Shown here: piece by piece, positions 44,501 to 56,640 of the stretch | How positions within the stretch are numbered: the first letter of the stretch is position 1 | Layout of the letters: the number at the start of each line of letters is the position of its first letter | NCBI GenBank assembly: GCA_948567375.1 | Contig: OX419762.1 | Coordinates: forward strand, 44,373,034-44,437,033 | DNA: 64,000 nucleotides | Direction of reading: 5' to 3' | Source: Lunularia cruciata | Lineage: Eukaryota; Streptophyta; Marchantiopsida; Lunulariales; Lunulariaceae | Position numbers and translations under genes: made by a program | The notes under the pieces: generated by a model | The model's input: only the letters and a program-made list of their open reading frames with translations | Told to the model about the DNA's origin: nothing | Databases searched by the model: none

Positions 44501-44606
44501 TTGTGGCACTTTAGAGTCTATGTATGACTTATGTGTGAGTTGTGCTTCTATAGTGTATGATGTTGACAGCGATGTATGTTGTGTAGCAATGTATATACGC
44601 ACGACA
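44501..44606 (+). repeat. B1 segment B (second copy, right terminus)
   Basis: 106 bp, ends CGCACGACA next to the target duplication. No counterpart lies next to the left segment A. Confidence 0.9.
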
Positions 44607-44610
44607 TCGG
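44606..44610 (+). repeat. Target-site duplication, right (B1)
   Basis: ATCGG, matching 34,456-34,460. C2 sequence resumes at 44,611. Confidence 0.85.
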
Positions 44611-45300
44611 TGTTGATGATTCCTTCCACATGACTCACTTGGCTCAATCCGAGTTGAGCTGCCATCAAACCCTCTCCCTTCAAGTCATGTTCACCCAAGG
44701 CGAGGTAATATGGGTCTTCATTGTTGGCGTCCACCTCGTAACATTCCAAGTAATTGACTTGGACTTTGTCCTCAAAATCTTTGAAAGACAAAGACAATGA
44801 GTCTTCAGATTCATCCTCATCTCCTGACAAAGTTTTTTCCCCAAGATGGAGAACCTTTGTCCAACTCACGGTCACCAGCTTCAGGTCTTTGGACAAAATG
44901 TCCTTAAACCGCAACTTTTGCTAGTGCCCATCCACCACAACTTGAGCACTATACAACCAGGGTCTTCTGATCAACAATGGGTAACTTGTTTTGGTCATTA
45001 GTCACAACACAATGTAATTCAACTTGAAGGGCACCCGTCCAATGACTATGGTAATGTTTGATAGCATGCCCAATGGTTGTCTCCCGGTTTGGTCTGCAAA
45101 TTTCAAAACTTGGGATGTTGGCTCAAACATATGATACCCCGCCAATTTGCAGTATCTTTGGTTATGACATTCACACCGGAACTTGAATCAATGGGTATCA
45201 ACATGATCATGCACCTTGCAATCTCCACATCAACTTCCGGAGATCCCAGATCTTCTTGTTCAATTTGATAAATAGCAGGCAGGTCCTTTTTAGACATCAC
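44611..45300 (-). pseudogene. C2 aspartic protease region
   Basis: Minus strand. ORF 45,300-45,103 contains IYQIEQEDLGSPEVDVEIA and the protease motif DSSSGVNVI. Downstream sequence to 44,611 matches C1 23,330-23,830. The annotated open frame here runs artificially into B1. Confidence 0.75.
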
Positions 45301-47800
45301 CTTTGAGAGCGGAATTTAGTTGCTTCTTATACAACTTATTGTCTTCTCATAGTTGCTTGAATGTGATGTTTGACTTGTAGATGCCAAATCTGCTACAATA
45401 TTGTATTGAGGTACTTCTTCCAATTTCACCTTCTTTGCCTTTGTCTTTAGATTTGAAGTCTCACCATGTTCAAATTTGACTTTGGGGCGCTTCATGATGG
45501 TGATTGGAGTACTAGTGGTCTTAACCCAAGGTCCCTCAGGTTGGCCCACCTCGGCTTGGATCAATCCTTCACTTTGGATCTGATGTTCACCGGAAAAATT
45601 GGAGGCTTTGTCTTTGTCTCCTCCTCCAAACTTATCTCTTGAGTTCTGAGTATTGCTTCCTTGAGTTCTTTCTGCAAAGCTTTAGCTTTAGCTTTGCTAG
45701 AATCTTTTCCTCCTTGGCAGAAATGATTGACTTTGGGCACAGTCTCTTTGCCTTTTGTGAGGATGAAGAGGTTGTACTTAGTTCCTTGGCGTCACGCTTC
45801 TTCTTACTTGGGTGTGTCTCAACCTTCAAAATTTTGAGGTTTGGCTATTCACCTTCAGAGGCCGAGCTGCCTTCTTGAGGTCTCTCCTCCTCAAGTGTTA
45901 TACAATTTACATTTGTATCCCCTTTCACCTGAAGTGCAACACACTTGGTTGGGGTCTGTACATATTTCACATGTGGCTTTGGGTTTGGGGGATCAGGGCA
46001 TTGGTTGCCTGTATGACCAGATCCTTTACAATTCACACATAAGGGAACATACCCAATTTGCCGTCTTGGCTCCGGACAATTTGGAGACCAATGTCCCATT
46101 GAGCCACAATTGTAACATGCTCCGAGTGCAACATTCTGAGTTCAGTTTTGGTTGCTCATCGGTGGTCTTCATGGAAGAGCATTGAGGTTACATTCCCTTG
46201 GTCCATATCTTGGACCTTGGTACTATGTACTCGCCCAAGGCAGTACCTCTTGAGTTTGGTACACTGCCTCCTCTTCCTCTTCTTGGTTCCATCTTGGAAC
46301 CCAATCAATCTGCTACACCAAAAATGCATTACAAGTATTGCATTACATATTTGCATGGCCTCACTTGCCACATGTGGTGCACCATATATTGGATCTACCA
46401 AATGATGGGAGCTTTCTTTGGTCCTTCACCCCAATCATCTAGATCTTAAAATCCAAAAACTCTTTTATAAGAGCATCCAACTTGTTGTCTGCCTTATGTA
46501 CACTCTTTGCTAGAGGTGTGTGTGGTTTCTTGCCTACACATCTTCATATTCTTCTTGGCTTTGATACTTCTTTGGATTCCAAAGAAAAACTTGAAGATGT
46601 GGAGGATTCTTCTAAAGAAGGAGATGTACTACGAGAAGCTCTTCTTCTAGGCTTCTTGCCTTTCTTCTCCCAATTTCTTTGATTACTGGTAGAGTGAGAG
46701 TGAGCCGCCTCATAATGGGAAATGTGTTTGAGTACCTAATCCAAGGAAGTTACATTCCTCACCTTGGCAAAGATCCAAATCTTTGGTGAAAGTCCTCCCA
46801 AGAACCAAGTAGTGGCTTGGGCATTGGAGTAACCCACCACACCCAATTTCTTTGGAACTTGGTTCAAGAGCGCCATGAACTACTTAGAGTAGTCTCTAAA
46901 CTTCTCCTTCTTGCCTCTATCCAAAGTCATTGAGTGCCACAAAGACACTTGTGTCATAATCAACTTCCCAAAATTGTTTGAGGAAATTGTTTCTCAAGTC
47001 TGCCCAGTCCGCTGGCACGAACCTCTTTTGGGTTACATGAGTATACCAACTCCAAGCTTTCTTTCAAAGCAGACTTGGGAAAATTCTCAATCGATCCGTT
47101 GAGTCATGTTCCTTATTGGAAAAGGAAATGACTTCAAATTCCTTGATGAATTCATTGGGGTCTTTGTCTTGTTCAATCCCCTTGCACTTTTTATATGCAT
47201 GTTGGGTGACAGGTAGTGAATTCATGGTTTGGCTTGGTAGAATCAACTGTGGTAAGGTTGAACTTGATAGAGCTAAGGAACTAGCTTGTATTACACTGTA
47301 TTGGCAACCCATGGATTCCCATTAGTCAAGTTCAATGTTGGGTCTTCTTCAACAATTACTTCCTCTTTGACTGTATAAACTTCAACTTGAGTAGAAGAAA
47401 GAGGCTCAACACCTTTGGAGTGTTCTTTGAAATTCCTTTGAGACAATCAAGGAATTGTGCCTAAAAGATGTTGATACTCTTCTTCTGTTAGGATTTGTGC
47501 TATCTTTTCCCAAACAAATTTCTTTATAAATTTGACTTCCTTTACAGCTTGAGGGGAAGTCGGTGTATTGGGTCGTAATGAATATGTCTGCCCGCTCAAG
47601 TCTTTCTTCTTCTTGGAAGAGAGAGATGAAAATAGCCCTACCAACCGCCTTTGCGTTTCTTTTGTTTGAGTTCTTGCAAGGCTTCTTGCACTTCATGAAG
47701 AAGTTGAAAGACCAACGCCTCCCATTCGGTTTTGTCAAAAGTAGATTGGATCTTCTAGTGTTTGTCTTCTTCACGATGCAATGTTTGTCTTCAAACTCTC
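45301..47800 (-). pseudogene. gag: C2 gag and linker
   Basis: Minus strand. The N-terminal part is in ORFs 47,774-47,406 and 47,312-47,064 (EEYQHLLGTIP; DKDPNEFIKEFEVISFSNKE). A first knuckle is recognisable near 46,380-46,340 and two further knuckles near 46,110-45,990 (the second is CVNCKGSGHTGNQC). The Lys-rich linker is in ORF 45,829-45,632. It is colinear with C1 20,708-22,990 and broken by many stops. Confidence 0.82.
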
Positions 47801-47908
47801 TCCTCCCATTGTTCTCTTAATGCAGACATTCATATTTCTTTGACACCTAGTTTTGAAATTGGCTTTGTATTCTTACACTTTTGAGATTTGTATCTCAAAA
47901 GTATTTGT

Positions 47909-47925
47909 ATCCGGCAATGGCACCA
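47909..47925 (-). promoter_or_regulatory. C2 primer-binding site
   Basis: Minus strand TGGTGCCATTGCCGGAT, next to the LTR end. It is closer to the standard TGGCGCCGTTGCCGG form than the C1 copy. Confidence 0.8.
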
Positions 47926-47933
47926 AAAAATCA

Positions 47934-50123
47934 TGTGACAACCTCGCAAATATCACTTTTGCGGTAATCAAGAAAGTAAAGTTTGTTCCCGTAGAGATAT
48001 TGTTTAGAATTGGTCAAATATGAAGTCAAATGATTCTTCTTAATTTCTTCTTTAATCTCTCAAGTAGAAATCACACCTAGAAGAGAGTAATAAGCACTAT
48101 GTTGTAGTCTTGTCACAATAATTTGTCACCAGTTAATCAGTTAATCACAACTCCATCAAATCACAATCACAATTCCATCAAATCACAATCACAACTCCAT
48201 CAAATCTTTCCAAACAATCTTGATTGTGATGATTTAGTCCCTCCTAAAAATGGCATTTCATTGCAAAACAACTTTGCACAAAATTGCATTCCACCCCTCC
48301 ACTAAAGGCACAACTTCCTTGATCAAAATTACTTCACATCAACACTACGCTGCACTCACAAATGCAGAATACTACCAACACTGCAATTCCTCTCAGATCT
48401 ACCAAGGCATTGCTTAGGATCAAACACACAAAATGAAGATCAAGGCTGCAAAATCCAACATCCAACAAACATTGATTTGCACTTTGAAATTCTACAAACA
48501 CTCAAAATTGCAAACACATCATTGATACTTGGAATCAAGCTCAAGCGACAAGCATTGCTTCACAACATTGTGCTTTATCTATTCACAGGAAAATGAATAC
48601 TAAACAACAACATCTTGCAAATCTCACCTTTAAATAGTGAAGCTATCCAACAGTTATCTAACAATTATACCATTTCCTAACAACTCTTTCTACCTGTAGA
48701 TCCAAACAAACAATGCACCTCTTCATATTTGCCTGTTCATATCTCAAAACTATTACTACTTTGATCTGATGTCTACTTTTTCCTCTAGTACCAATCTCAA
48801 AGTAACCTCACATACTACTCTATCCTCGGGTTTACCAACTACTAACTCTTCTACTAATTTTACTACTTCTTCTTCCTCATCTACCCTTCCCTTCATGTGT
48901 AGCCTTTCTAATTCTTGATCTCCTGACCCACTCTTCTCTAATATCTCTAATGGTAACTCCAAAGATATCTGTACTCCTATCTCATCTACTTTAGGCTTTG
49001 CTCTTACATCCTTCCAAAGTTTATCTATCTCTAACTTAACTAAATCTAATCTAATTGTGATATTGTCTTCCACTTCCAATATCTTCCTATCTACATGAGT
49101 TTTGAGACTAATTAGCAAAGCATTCAAATCTTTATTCTTCACATTTCTTCTCCTCATCTCATGCGCCAACAACCTTAACTCATGCAATCTTGTTTCTTTA
49201 ATCCTCACACTAGCTTTTGTACTCAACATTGCATTCATCTTTACTACGACCTCCTTTAGTGGTTTGAGCCTCATCTTTCTCTCATGTTCTTGATCTGCCT
49301 GCCAATCTTCCGTGTACATTGCTAGTTCTACCGTGAATTTGGCTTTCATAGTCTCCTTCTCCTTCTCCTTCTGAACAATCTTCTCTTCCAGATTACGAAG
49401 TAACTCCCTTAATCTTTCTTCCTCTCTATATCTCACTGTCAACTCTCTTTGCCAAAGATGTTTCTTCTCTTCTACACTCTCCATCACTGTGTTAAGCTCT
49501 TGCTCCTTCTCTGCTTCTCTTGCCATAGCATGGATGATTTCTAATCGTGAGTCAACAAACTGCTATTTCAAGATTTCATACTCAACTATCTATCTCTCTT
49601 TAACTATGACATTTTGCTCTATTACTCTCTCTTTATTTCCCACTTCCTTCTTTAAATTCTCAATTACTTGGTTTTATACTATTACATCTACTTGTAGTAC
49701 TTCTTTCCGCTCCTCTCCTTGGGTTATGATCTTTTTCAACTCCAAGTTCTCTTCTTCTAACTTTGCCAACACTTGCAACACAGTCTTTACCTTGGGACAC
49801 TCTGATTGCATTTCTCTCTTCTTCTCCTCCAACTTCATTAACAATGGGCAGACAATCTCCCGTAGATACTCCACTCCTTTGCTCTGATTCACTTTGACTT
49901 TCGGGCTTTTCTCTTTCTTTTCTTCTTCTTTACTTGACATTCTTCTTCTCAGCGGTAGTTGCCTTATTGGAATGGATTCTTTGCTCTCCAAACTTCCACT
50001 CTCCATTTCTCTTCTTCTACTCAGCCCCGCATCACACGTCACCTTTCTTTTGGAGCTGACACCTCTATGAATGATCATCCTCCTCTTCTCTTCCTTCTCG
50101 CAAACTTAAGATTAAATCCAAAA
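47934..50123 (-). repeat. C2 5' LTR, partial, minus orientation
   Basis: On the minus strand it ends GGTTGTCACA at 47,934. It matches the C1 LTR through the block near 48,340-48,430 and the coiled-coil ORF, then is cut at 50,123 where chromovirus A2 starts. The part 47,934-48,750 has no ORF of note. Confidence 0.75.
48756..50078 (-). pseudogene. Coiled-coil half of the LTR-borne extra ORF (C2 copy)
   Basis: Minus ORFs 50,078-49,674 and 49,526-48,756. The second is 256 codons without a stop, almost entirely Lys/Glu/Leu heptad-like sequence. It ends with VDEIGVQISLELPLEILEKS and VDIRSK, colinear with C1. It is the longest intact coiled-coil copy here. Function unknown. Confidence 0.72.
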
Positions 50124-50493
50124 TGTAATAATATGGAGTTAATAGAAAAGTTAGTAGTAGCTTATAAGTTAAACAAAGCTCATCCAAGAAGCTTCTTGGT
50201 GGGAAGCTTTTAGGAACTTCTTGAAGTTTCAGTAACTTATACACCAAGTTAAATAGCAAGCTTAGCTTGTATGCCAAGGAATGACTAGCTTGACTTGCAC
50301 TCCAAGAAAGTTGGCTTCTAAAAGGAACTTTCCTTCCTTAAAAGCTTCTTGGGAGTCTTGTTCTTAGCTTCCATTTAAATACCAAAGCCAAAGCTCATGA
50401 TAAGCATTTGGAGTTTTCCTTACTTGAGAGTTTTCAATGTAACCTTCTATTATGAACTTAAATTCTCTTATTTCTCTCTCTTGGTCATCTAAA
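50124..50493 (+). repeat. A2 5' LTR
   Basis: Starts TGTAATAATATGGAG and follows the A1 LTR through the GAAGCTTC-type units and the 'aaataccaaagccaaagctcatg' context to about 50,493. A degraded PBS (TAGTATCAAAGT) follows at about 50,495-50,506. Confidence 0.8.
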
Positions 50494-50509
50494 TTAGTAT
50501 CAAAGTATG

Positions 50510-51775
50510 AATGGGATGAATGGAATTTATAGACCACCAAATCAATTTCTCACAAGCCATTGGTACTTCCATGTTAGTTTACTATCAAAGCATCTTTTTA
50601 GCAATTCATCACTTCTTGCTTTGGCCAAGATTTCTAAAATGTGATCATCTTGTCAAATGAATCATTGATCCTTCTTATTGTAACTTATAGAGAGTAGTGG
50701 ACATATTGTACCCATGTATTAACATAGATAATTGCAAAGAAGGTAGTATTGTAGAGTTTGTATTCATGGTGGCAATGCACAAAGTTATCATTATTATGCA
50801 ATAATATATAACAATCAAGCATCTTGCTTGATTGTTGGGAGAGAGAGATTATGATAGTCAATGACACAAGCAGTTGGAGAGAGTAACATTTCAAGGGGAA
50901 GAAGATTAAATTTCATTCCCAAAACCAAAGGTATTTGAGGGCAAGAATCTATTGGAGACAATAAAATTTTTTTTTGATTATGGATGTCATTTTGAAGCCA
51001 CAAATCTTCTAGATGATTTGAGGTGAATCCTTTTAGCTTTGAGTCAACTAGATGGAGTGGTAAAACTATGGTAGCAATTCTAAGTGGAGAAAATGGAATG
51101 GAAATTTTTTGCTCTAATTTTGACATGGAAAGCCTACAAGAGTGCAATCATTGGGAGATTCTAAGCCATGAATGCTATGTGAGCTAGATTGATTGGTAGA
51201 ATTGAGACAAGATAGTTTTGTGAGAGGTTATATTCCTCAATTCCACAACACCATAATGCTAATTTCAAATACACAAGAACAAAAAGCTTTGGATTGATTT
51301 GTGAGAGGCTTGAAATTGCACACCAAATTGGAATTTACCATATGTGAACCCAAACATCTAGAAGAAGCTATGTAGATGGTTGATCACTTTGATTCCTTGG
51401 TTGATATAAGTTAGTATCAACCTAGATCTCCATAAAACGTGCAAAAGAACCAAGCATGGGTAGATGAACCAAATTCTGGAGATTGATGCCATCTAACAAA
51501 GACCACTTGGCATGGCAAACCAAGAGTAGCTTTGACAAAATGGTTACTATTGATATTGCCAACAAATGAGATATTGCATTGCTAAATGCCCATATGAATG
51601 ACCTTGACCAATTTCCCAAATGGAGTTCTTGAAGCATGATGATCAAAGAAAAAAAGAGTCATATATCATATTAGAAGATATTGAACCACTTATTAAGAAC
51701 CTAATTAGTTCCAATGAGATTGAAGGCTTGACCTATGCAAGTTTGATCTAGTTGCAAGGTATGATTGTAATAATA
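50510..51775 (+). pseudogene. gag: A2 gag, heavily degraded
   Basis: Colinear with A1 10,510-11,770. A recognisable segment is VRGLKLHTKLEFTICEP near 51,300-51,350 and DHFDSLV near 51,385. There are many stops and frameshifts. Confidence 0.65.
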
Positions 51776-53039
51776 CATTAACTCACCACATTTTGGTTCT
51801 ATGATAAGAAACCAATCATTCTATCAAGGATATGGTACAAAATGGAGAGATTTTTTAGTAGATATTACAAATTTAGTCCTTTATTGTTCCATTTTTCACT
51901 ACTTGGGCAAAGATAACTCCCCAAAGAAGGAAATGTCCCCGACATAGGTGTATCATAGAAAATCACAACTATAAAATTACGCATAATCCGAATAAATCCA
52001 ATCAACCCTTGGAAGTGATGTTTCAATTCATTGACTTTATCTCCCACAAAATACTTTCCTTTAACTTTGACTCTAAAGGTTTGGCATAGCACCTAATAGT
52101 TTGCATTTCAACTCCAAAGGCCTCAACTTCCAGCCAAAGGTAGGATTTGGTCTGAAGGTCTACTCCTAAGTATGAAGGCTTGTGTTTTCTATCCAAAAGT
52201 CTGATGTAGCTTTGACAGATTGCACTTTGTTTCCAAAGGACTGCAATTTTGCCTTAAAGTTTAGAACACTTCAAGAAACTGAGTCACCATCCAAGGTTAG
52301 GATTTGCCAATACAATTCACACTCCTTAAAATTCTTTTGTTTATTGTCAACACTACAATCACACTTAAGACCATCAAGGGATTGCTCTAAAATACTTGCC
52401 TTTGCTTCCAAGGATTAAACAAACAAGGAGCAAAGAAATTTTATTGTTAAGATTCAGCTGATAGATAAAATTTTGTAAGGCATACACCTGCACAAGGATG
52501 ATAGAAAATAACAAAGAACAATAAGGTCTTTCAATAGTTAATCATTGAATTGAACATATAACACTTCAAATGCTGGCATTAAATACTCAACCCTTTGGAT
52601 TTAAATGCTACTCTAAAACAACACAAAAAAACAATGATGCCTATCAAAACTCTAAATGCTTGGGTTTACATCGCATTGCAAGAGGCATTTGACTAACTCC
52701 AAAGGAATTGGAGTGCTCCCTAACTCTAACTATCTTATCTCCTAACTTTTCTCATGTACTCTTGTGAGAATTCTATCTTACTTTTCTCCTACAACTTTAA
52801 AGGTATACTTTAAATACTCCTTACTCTCTTCTTTCTTCCTTTGTATTCTTTTTGAAACTTTGCAATTTTTTCTTCCCATTGCTTTCCACTACTCTTCTTA
52901 ACTTTACCTCTAGGTTTCTATAGCAATTAAATCTCATCACTTAATAAAGTATATCCTATAAAACTATCTACTACACTCTACAATCTCCTCTGCAGCTCAT
53001 CTACCTTCTTCTTTGGATCTAGTGTCCTTTATTCATCAA

Positions 53040-54600
53040 GACTTTTTGCTTCTTTGGCCTTTGGCTTTTATGATTGCTCTTTTGTTTGCTACTTTTTGCT
53101 TTGGATTGGCATTGCATTACACCATTTCAAATTGAGTCACCTGGACTATCATTGCTTTAAACTGATCAATAAAACCTTTTAGTTTCTATTTTAACTTTTG
53201 ATCTTTGATTTTTTTGCCTCCTACAATACCACCCAATTTTTCTCTTCCCTTCCCTTGGTTTCTTGCAACATTTTACACTTAGCATGTGCATTGGCTATCT
53301 CACTCTTGAGTTTTGTGATGGTCAAATCTGCCACATTTTGTATAAATTTTTTCTCCTTTATGACAACAACTAAATGCTCTTTAAGTTCTTCTAACTCCTT
53401 AATTTAAGGTTCTAAGTTAGTCATCAAAAGGCCATTCTCTACCTTCTATTTATGCAATTCCTTCTTCATGAAACCTATCAAAGCCTTTTGTTCTTCCTTG
53501 GCTTGCTTCATTTTCTCTTGTTTCCTCTATAATATTGGATCTCACTCTGTCACTCCTCCAAAGTATGATGCATCCACCTTGGCAACTCAAAAATACTCTC
53601 AACTCTTGACAACTTGCTCTTATCAAAGATCTCTATCAGAAATTCTTCTATGGGAACCATCCCGGTGGTTAACATATGGAGTATAAATCATTTCTCAACC
53701 AAAATGGCCTTTGGCATTGTGGGTTTTGGGTCACTTTTAGGTTTGATCAACTCCACTTCTATGTCCCAAAGGGTTATCTTTACTTTCATCTTTTGCATTG
53801 ACTTCAGATGATCTCGTTTGTTTGTCTATAGATTCTTGGGAAACACCACCTCCTTTGGAAACAACCCATCTAATTCCAAATCTCCTAAGTGTTTGTTAAT
53901 TTCAACATCATCCATCTTTGATGGGATAAGATACCTCAGATTCCCTCCCAATATTGATCACTCCCCTTTGGAGTTATAGCCTGATGTAGTAGTAGAAAAA
54001 ACCTCCTACACCTCAGCTTGATGTTCCACAAGGCCATCTTCCTTCCTTGCCTTTCTCTTCAACCAAGATGTTACCGCCTCTAGTGAATGTGTGGCTTTCC
54101 TCTTCTTTGGAGTGATATGTCCTTTGGCTAGATTGACCATTTCTTCCTTCAACTCTATCCAATGCTTTTCTTTTTTGAGCCAAAATTTTCCTCTTTTTGC
54201 TATAGCTTCCTTGTAGCTACAATCCATTCCTACTAGCTTCTCAAAATATCTTCATTCAATTTGTGGCCAAGGAAGTCCTTCTCAGATTTTGTTTCAAAAA
54301 CCCAAGCTTATGTAAAAATGGATCAAAAGGAACTAGGTAATGGATCCCTCTTCTTATAAGGCACAACATATTTGGTTGACTTGTTGATAAAATATCCTAG
54401 CCTAGCCAATGCCTTTGCCTTCAAGCACTTGTTGAAAGAACAACACTTCATTCATTGTGACATAGGTTGTCCAACTTAGCCTGAATATTCTAAGTAAGTT
54501 TAGAACAACATCACATCTTACCAAGTCCCTATAGAGGCTAATTCTCCAACCATTCTTGGAATTGTCTTTGACAATCAAACAAGTGATCCACTTTATTCAC
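53040..54600 (-). pseudogene. LTR-borne extra ORF remnant (D3 copy)
   Basis: Minus strand, degraded. The stretch from about 54,600 to 54,400 resembles the N-terminal domain (TTYVTMNEVLFFQQVLEGK corresponds to TYVNMQxxVFFHQMFAG). ORF 54,227-54,006 and sequence to about 53,040 form the coiled-coil half. The order is as in C1. Confidence 0.5.
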
Positions 54601-55554
54601 CAATTTCTTGGCATTTAGAAATTGAGTATCCCTTCTTAGCATATTTTCTACACCTGCACATGGTCCTTACACATCCTTCTAATGCTTCCAAGTCCATTGG
54701 TTTGGATTTCCTTGCAACTTATCTTTGTCTTGGTAACTCTACTCCTTGATTTTTGAGTCTCATGTCCTTGATTTCCTACCCTATATCTATGGATTAGTAC
54801 AACCAGTCCCACAATAGGAACATCTAGAATATTTCCTCTCTAAAACTTCTCTTCCCAACATACATCTCCAAAGTATTGATTCAAATTCAATGGTCTCTCT
54901 TGACAAGGTCCTCTCATACTGTGGTTGTGTGCTATGGAATGGACTAAGGTATAAGTTTCTTGCCTTTAGGCCTAACTTTCCTTTGGGTCTACGTTGAGAT
55001 CCAATTGCTAACTATAGTGATTGTCCAAATATAATTGTGAAAGTAAGCCCAAGTCTGGACTGGTCTATGATATTCTCTACCATCTTGACTTTGCACAAAG
55101 GAGTAGATGAATTATCCTTGTCCACCACTTTCCCACCTTCTTGATTGCCGGCAAATTGTATGTTGTACTATCATTTCATCAAAAACTATTAGATCTTCCC
55201 AAGGTTGATTCAACCCCACATATTATAAAATTTCTTGTCACCATGGCTCACAAGTGTTATCATGGGTCAGCATGTGCTAACTTACTTTCATTGCAATTGT
55301 CTTTAGAGATGATACAAGTTATGTCGTTTGTAAGTGGTTGGTAAGATCTTTGTACTTATCTTGCATTCCTTTTGGTCTCATCCCAAAGGCATACTATCTT
55401 TCTATTCTTTCAAATCTAACCAAAGGTGAATATACTTCACAACTTTTTGGGTCCAGAACCAAAGGAACGAGCTTTCTCCTTACCTTTGGGTTTTCTTCTT
55501 GCCTTTGGAGACATGTCCTTTGAACTATATGTTAAGTATGGAGTCTAATTAATT

Positions 55555-55896
55555 ATGAGAAAAATCCTTGGGAAAAATATCATAGGGGATGTAAAAGAGT
55601 CAATATGGGACAGCTTTTCTACAAGAATATTGAAGAGTAAGTACGGGCCAGATCTTCTATGGGAGTGTAGAAGTGTAAGTATGGGATCTCCAAATCATGA
55701 GATTCCACTTATGGGAGTGAACAAAAAAATAGTCCATATTGGAGCATATATCTTTAGGAATATAGATGCACATGAGGCTTGCTTTATCTCATTGGAAGTG
55801 ACTTCTCAAGGGCTTTCTATAAACACCAAGATCATGAAAAAATGCCTTAGAAAAGAAGTTGAAGTTCACAATAAATGTGTCATACATAAAGTATGA
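55555..55896 (+). CDS. Unidentified 113-codon ORF
   Basis: Open plus-strand frame with no recognised domain. The ATG is in weak context and nothing around it suggests a gene. It may be chance ORF within the D3 block. Confidence 0.15.
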   Translation: MRKILGKNIIGDVKESIWDSFSTRILKSKYGPDLLWECRSVSMGSPNHEIPLMGVNKKIVHIGAYIFRNIDAHEACFISLEVTSQGLSINTKIMKKCLRKEVEVHNKCVIHKV

Positions 55897-56640
55897 GAGC
55901 TATGGGATTGTGGGCTGCGAGCTCTAGGACCTATGAGTATAAGACCTATGGGCATGGCTATTGCAAGCATGGGACTGTGAGACTTGCATGAAGGCTACTC
56001 ACATGGCCCCCTACTTATGGAATTGAGTGAGGTGATTTGTATCAATTGGTACCCAACAATCAAGAGTTTAGATACAAGATCAATCTACACCACATGTTTC
56101 TAAAACTAGATGAGAGTCTCTAAGTTCAAGAGTATAAATATAAGTAGATCTGATTATTAGAGTAGACTTCAATAGTTATTGTTTTACAGTTCTTAATAAA
56201 AAATTCAAAAGTAGAATGAAAATATTGGGCTGTTGTGAACATAGGCAGATTAACCATATGAAATTTAGCATAATTTCTATGTAGGCTTTTCTTGACCAGA
56301 TTGATTAATGAATTTTGCTCCATCTCAAAGCCAAATTGTGATTCTCATTGCTCTCCCAAATTCCTAGTTGCAAATTTTTTCTTTCAATATTATATCCTTT
56401 AGACTATTGGATATGAATACACAAGCCAACCTACTTCTCAACCCTTTGGGTCTAAAATCAAAGAATAAGCTACTCCATAGACCTTTGAAGTTGTCTTTGA
56501 AGCTTAAGTTTCTTTTCTAGACCTTTGGATCTAAATCTTAAGTTTAAATTATTACTTCCTTTATACTTTCAAAAGAAAATGATAAGCAAACACTTAAATT
56601 TGAAATTTTGGAATTTTCCAATGATAAATGTAATCATCAG

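Larger units (their letters stand above)
34461..44606 (+). mobile_element. Ty3/gypsy element B1 with methyltransferase, PHD finger and split terminal repeats
   Basis: A 10.1-kb insertion in C2, bounded by a 4-5 bp duplication, with the target sequence of C2 continuous on both sides. The order is segment A, a 1.5-kb leader, gag with two knuckles, protease, C5-methyltransferase-like domain, RT, RNase H, integrase, PHD finger, polypurine tract, B, A, B. The two A copies differ at about 13 of 449 positions by my count, so the insertion is relatively recent. About ten stops and four frameshifts break the polyprotein. No chromodomain is present. Confidence 0.92.
30192..50123 (-). mobile_element. 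C-family element C2 (minus), interrupted by B1
   Basis: On the minus strand, C2 reads 5' LTR (50,123-47,934, truncated), PBS (47,925-47,909), gag, protease, RT, RNase H, integrase, polypurine tract and 3' LTR. B1 (34,461-44,606) sits in the protease-RT region. Sequence on either side of B1 is continuous when aligned with C1 near 23,830 (minus of 34,440-34,460 joined to 44,611 onward). Confidence 0.88.
51776..56640 (-). mobile_element. D-family block inside A2 (D3)
   Basis: Mostly minus-oriented, parallel to D1 at 2.5-5.5 kb. It interrupts A2 between the sequences equivalent to A1 11,770 and 11,775. Terminal repeats and target duplication could not be identified because of decay. The stretch 55,900-56,600 holds no ORF of note. 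Confidence 0.55.

Noticed and set aside
44498-44914. 138-codon minus-strand ORF as one protein
   Set aside because: It crosses the B1/C2 insertion junction at 44,606-44,611, so its C-terminal third is LTR sequence read by chance.
48120-48210. Short repeats 'aatcacaatcacaa' as a CRISPR-like array
   Set aside because: Irregular simple repeats within a C-family LTR, with no spacers, in a eukaryotic context.
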